A stretch of DNA of 64,000 nucleotides. It comes from Hirudo medicinalis (Eukaryota > Annelida > Clitellata > Hirudinida > Hirudinidae). Within the stretch, counting starts at the first letter, position 1; each line of letters begins with the position of its first letter. Where the stretch lies: assembly GCA_011800805.1 (NCBI GenBank), contig MPNW01000008.1, positions 148,405 through 212,404 of the forward strand, written 5' to 3'. The translations under genes and the position numbers were made by a program. Below are positions 60,524 to 64,000 of the stretch, in pieces. A model generated the notes under the pieces. That model was not told the origin of the DNA. It made no database searches and was given only the letters and a program-made list of their open reading frames with translations.

Positions 60524-61863
60524 GTCATCGTCATCATAACTCATGCCAGATGGCCATCGAGGCCAAATAAAACGTCAATAATTAGGTTAGGTCAGCCTAT
60601 AACTCAGGGTCAGGCTGTTCATGAGGAGACATAATGGGGTCAAGTGGCTCAAAAATTATGCAGAAGGGAGGAAGCATATTTGGTTATAGTGAGATGATGG
60701 TGGTGGTGATGATGATGCCCATGATGATGATGATGATGATGACATTGGTGTTGGTGATGAGGATGATGACAAGCAATCGTGCACAGATAAGCTCGTCATT
60801 GGGAAGATGTAGATCGTATCTTAGATGAGCCAGGAAGATAAAATCAAAACTTTCCCAGTAACGAAGTGGTTCCACTTCCCTCATTCAGTCATTCATTCAT
60901 TCACTCATTCATTCATTCAATCACTCATTCATTCATTCAATCACTCGCTGATGACGATTTCAAAGAGGCTGAATAACTTCTAGAAATGCTTGGAGATCGG
61001 TGCGTCGGCTTTCATCCACTAATCTTCCATCACTCAGTAGCACTCAGAGAGAAATGGGGTGAAATGTCCGTCATTTCCTAGTGATGATGACGATGACGAT
61101 GATGAAGAAGAAGAAGAAGAAGAAGAATAAGAAAAAAGAAGAAGAAGATGGTGATGATGATGATGATGATGACGATGACGATGATGATGATGATTGTGAC
61201 AGATGAGATTTAAGAATTCTGGATCGATGAATATTCTCCAGTAAGTACAAGGACCACCATTGTCGTCTTTGTGCGTTCAATAACGCTAATGGTGATATCG
61301 CGTTAGTCATCACTATCATCATCATCATCATCATCCTCATCATCATCATCATCATCATCATCACCATCATCATCACCACCATCACCATCACCACCATCAT
61401 CATCATCATCATCACCGCCATCATCATCATCATCTTCTTTGCTGGCAAAGGTGGAAAGGAAGGGAATTCTTTTGTGGGAATAATGACTTTTCATTCGACT
61501 AATGCATTCCATTTATGACGATTGCCAGGGCTCTGCGATGAAATGGTGATTGTGATGATGATGATGATGATGAAGAAGAAGAAGATGATGATGATGATGA
61601 AGAAGATGATGATGATGATGAAGAAGAAGATGGTGATGGCGATGATGATGATGATGGCGATGACGACGACGTTGATGGAGGAGGAGGAAATAAAATCCTT
61701 GAAGGATGGGAGATGCACTCACATGATGTTTATACAGCACTACCTGACACCTTTTGTTCTCTGTTGTTACAGTCATCATCACCAGCATCACGGGCATTAC
61801 CCACCTTTTCGATATTATTACCCACATCATCATCATCATCATCGTCGTCGTCGTCGTCATCAT

Positions 61864-61904
<41 letters not shown>

Positions 61905-61914
61905 TCACCATCAT

Positions 61915-61957
<43 letters not shown>

Positions 61958-62650
61958 ATCACTCACAGCATCAAGATCATTATCATCACCTTCATCATCA
62001 TGGCAATCATCATCACCACCTTCGTCTGATTTTCCGTGAAGAGAAGCAGAAAGGGCAATTAAACTTTTCAGTCCAAACATTTCCAGTCGACCTTTCTTCG
62101 GACTTTCCCAGTTGATCTCCTTTTCTCTTCCTACTTTCGATTCTTTCCATCAACCACTCCATGACTTGGCCTGAGTTTGAGGACCATAAATGCTCCTGTT
62201 GTTCCAGATTTTAATAATTACAATAAAGTATATAGTTATAGTTTTTTATAAAATTACAATATAATTACAAGTTTGTACATAATTACAAATTTATATGTAA
62301 TTACAGTTTGCATGTAATTAGAATTACGGTAATTATGTGAGCTAATTTTCATAAAACGCAGCAAACCGTTGTAGTGCCTCAATCACTGCAGGCAGAGGTA
62401 CGAGCTGTAACATGTTAAGTAAATAAGGTGAGTCGATGGTGATGATGACAATGTCACAATGATGATGATAACGATGATGATAATGATGACACCCCGTGAC
62501 TCCTCCACGATATTCCTCTCCCCATATTTAAGCCTTCAATCTCGTCGATGGATTCCCGGATCCCTGGGGATTTCCTTTGACGACAACTGCTGAAATTCCA
62601 TGTTGTCCATCGACGATGATGATGATGTTGATGATGATGACGACGATGAC

Positions 62651-62682
<32 letters not shown>

Positions 62683-62712
62683 CGATGACGATGACGATGA
62701 TGATGATGATGT
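60521..62712. repeat. Island of (GAT)n/(ATC)n and related microsatellites
   Basis: A series of trinucleotide arrays: GAT-type at about 60690-60770, 61080-61195, 61550-61680, 62430-62490 and 62615-62712, and the complementary ATC type at about 61310-61437 and 61775-62010. GAA/AAG and CAG variants are mixed in, and an ATTC tetranucleotide array lies at about 60885-60950. Non-repeat segments between them show no gene. The arrays are open in several frames at once (poly-His, poly-Ser, poly-Asp, poly-Met), which reflects composition rather than coding. Confidence 0.9.
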
Positions 62713-63024
62713 TTTTGTGCGTTGTTATGCGTTACTGTGATCCTTTTCCACGCGACATGTCAGGGTGCATTGTGTTACTTCCTGGACATCCATTGTAGAG
62801 TCGTATAAATGAGTCTGGATTGAATTCACATTCTTAATTGCATTAATGATAATGAAGAGTTATATTTTTATAAAATATATTATAAATACTTTTTCATATC
62901 CGTAATGCAATTGTCTACCACTGATCGAAAACTCAGAAAATGCATAAAAAGTCAGGGGCATTGTGTCTTTGAGTTGTAAAACTCCTTGTTGGAGGTACAA
63001 ATTCGTTATCCACCACTTCAACTA
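62713..63024. other. Non-repetitive spacer, no gene seen
   Basis: AT-rich sequence after the GAT arrays and before the duplicated block; nothing recognised. Confidence 0.4.
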
Positions 63025-63279
63025 GAATGGATTCACCATGAGGGATTGCTTACTCTACCAGCAGTCTGTGTTATGAACTAAACTGATATCAGTTGGGTGA
63101 CTATGGTGACTGAGAATTATTAAATATTCACGAAGTTATATGCGAACGGTGNGAATGGATTCACCATGAGGGATTGCTTACTCTACCAGCAGTCTGTGTT
63201 ATGAACTAAACTGATATCAGTTGGGTGACTATGGTGACTGAGAATTATTAAATATTCACGAAGTTATATGCGAACGGTG
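63025..63279. repeat. Second exact 127-bp direct duplication split by one N
   Basis: Bases 63025-63151 recur exactly at 63153-63279 with one N at 63152 between them. The length is the same 127 bp as the duplication at 60266, although the sequences are unrelated. Confidence 0.92.
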
Positions 63280-63310
63280 TTTCAAATGCTCTAACAGCTC
63301 TAAATGCTCT

Positions 63311-63424
63311 AATCCTCTTCCAATCTCGTGTCACCGTTATATCGAGGTGAGGTCCCCTAATTGCAGGGGAATCAACAAGGGACCTCACCTCGATATAACG
63401 GTGACACGAGATTGGAAGAGGATT
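63311..63424. repeat. Perfect 46-bp inverted repeat
   Basis: Left arm 63311-63356 and right arm 63379-63424 are exact reverse complements (AATCCTCTTCCAATCTCGTG at the outer end), separated by a 22-bp spacer. A smaller TCCCCT/AGGGGA pair overlaps the centre. Transcribed, it would make a long hairpin; it could also be a foldback element or an assembly inversion. Confidence 0.93.
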
Positions 63425-63460
63425 GCCTTGATGGCGGTTATAGTAGTCGTGCTGTTTTCT

Positions 63461-63592
63461 GTGGTAATCTATGTTAATCTATGGTAATCTATGTTAATTT
63501 ATGTTATTCTATGGTAATCTATGATATTCTACGGTAATCTATGCTAATCTATGGTAATCTATAGTATTCTATGCTAATCTATGCTAATTTCC
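63461..63592. repeat. Degenerate 10-bp tandem repeat
   Basis: About thirteen copies of a decamer of the type TCTATGGTAA, with GTTAA, CTAAT and GATAT variants, lying just downstream of the inverted repeat. Confidence 0.85.
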
Positions 63593-64000
63593 ATCACCAA
63601 CATCATCAACTTAAATCGCTGACAGTAAGCAATATTAAGAGCCTGCTTCCAGGTCTGTGGAATCAACGAAGCAAGACGAGACCTTGTGATCCTTGAGCAG
63701 TGATGCTAAAAGCGATGTCGCTTTGAATGACGTGGGCGTCCGTTTGAATTTCTAATTATTTCACGCAGACGACGAAGTGCACTGCTTACTCTCATCGAGT
63801 TAGGATGAAATGCATTTATTTCTGAGTTGAATTATACAAAAATTATTCAGCTCGTTTGTGCGCTCTTACATTGACTCAACAACAGCCCGAATCATTAAGA
63901 TTTATTTGAAATTCCTGCCTAAATTGATTTAAATGATTATAAACTTGCATCAGAAAAATTCTAAATAGCATTTAATCCGACATTCAAAACTGGATATCGT
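63593..64000. other. Right edge, no gene seen
   Basis: No recognisable exon, RNA gene or repeat in the last about 400 bp. Confidence 0.4.

Noticed and set aside
60634..62798. Long frames of poly-His, poly-Ser, poly-Asp and poly-Met on both strands
   Set aside because: They are translations of GAT/ATC microsatellites, open in several frames at once, with no domain or splice support.
1..64000. CRISPR arrays, operons with ribosome binding sites, or phage-type systems
   Set aside because: The window is intron-bearing animal DNA; the regular repeats seen are microsatellites and minisatellites without spacers.

Overview
The window is AT-rich genomic DNA from an invertebrate animal, most likely a protostome. 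Every well-supported gene is animal-specific or clearly animal-like, and most are split into many short exons with GT-AG introns. The nicotinic receptor tail at the left edge has the invertebrate-type M4 region. Non-LTR retrotransposon remains and long (GAT)n/(ATC)n microsatellites are also present. I cannot name the species. Exon boundaries were worked out by hand from reading frame, splice phase and remembered family motifs, so individual junctions may be off by a few bases.

Left third (1-14 kb): the 3' end of a nicotinic acetylcholine receptor subunit (+), the telomere-capping protein STN1 (+, 9 exons), a neugrin-like mitochondrial protein (+, 4 exons), an intronless DNAJC17-like J-domain/RRM protein (-), a decayed LINE tail (-), and a collagen galactosyltransferase (COLGALT-type, -, 13 exons).

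Middle (14-41 kb): a very large centrosomin/CDK5RAP2/myomegalin-type coiled-coil gene (+, about 21 exons, about 2336 aa), an insulin receptor substrate (-, 12 exons, PH + PTB + YxxM motifs), an unrecognised two-exon gene for a small four-cysteine secreted protein (-), and COMMD10 (-).

Right part (41-59 kb): three tandem SLC2A (GLUT) sugar transporter genes (+) with the same exon plan. They are interrupted by LINE fragments between copies 1 and 2 (+) and between copies 2 and 3 (-). Copies 1 and 2 are almost identical over a central block including introns, which suggests recent duplication or gene conversion. Copy 3 is older and has lost several residues known to matter for sugar binding in human GLUT1.

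Right edge (59-64 kb): no gene was recognised. It holds microsatellites, two exact 127-bp duplications each split by a single N (an assembly signature), a 46-bp perfect inverted repeat and a degenerate 10-bp tandem repeat.

The genes do not form one pathway. The insulin receptor substrate and the sugar transporters are functionally related in animals, but nothing here shows that their closeness is more than chance. I did not find a convincing new multi-gene system. The strongest unusual items are the diverged third GLUT copy, the patchy identity among the GLUT copies, and the orphan secreted protein.
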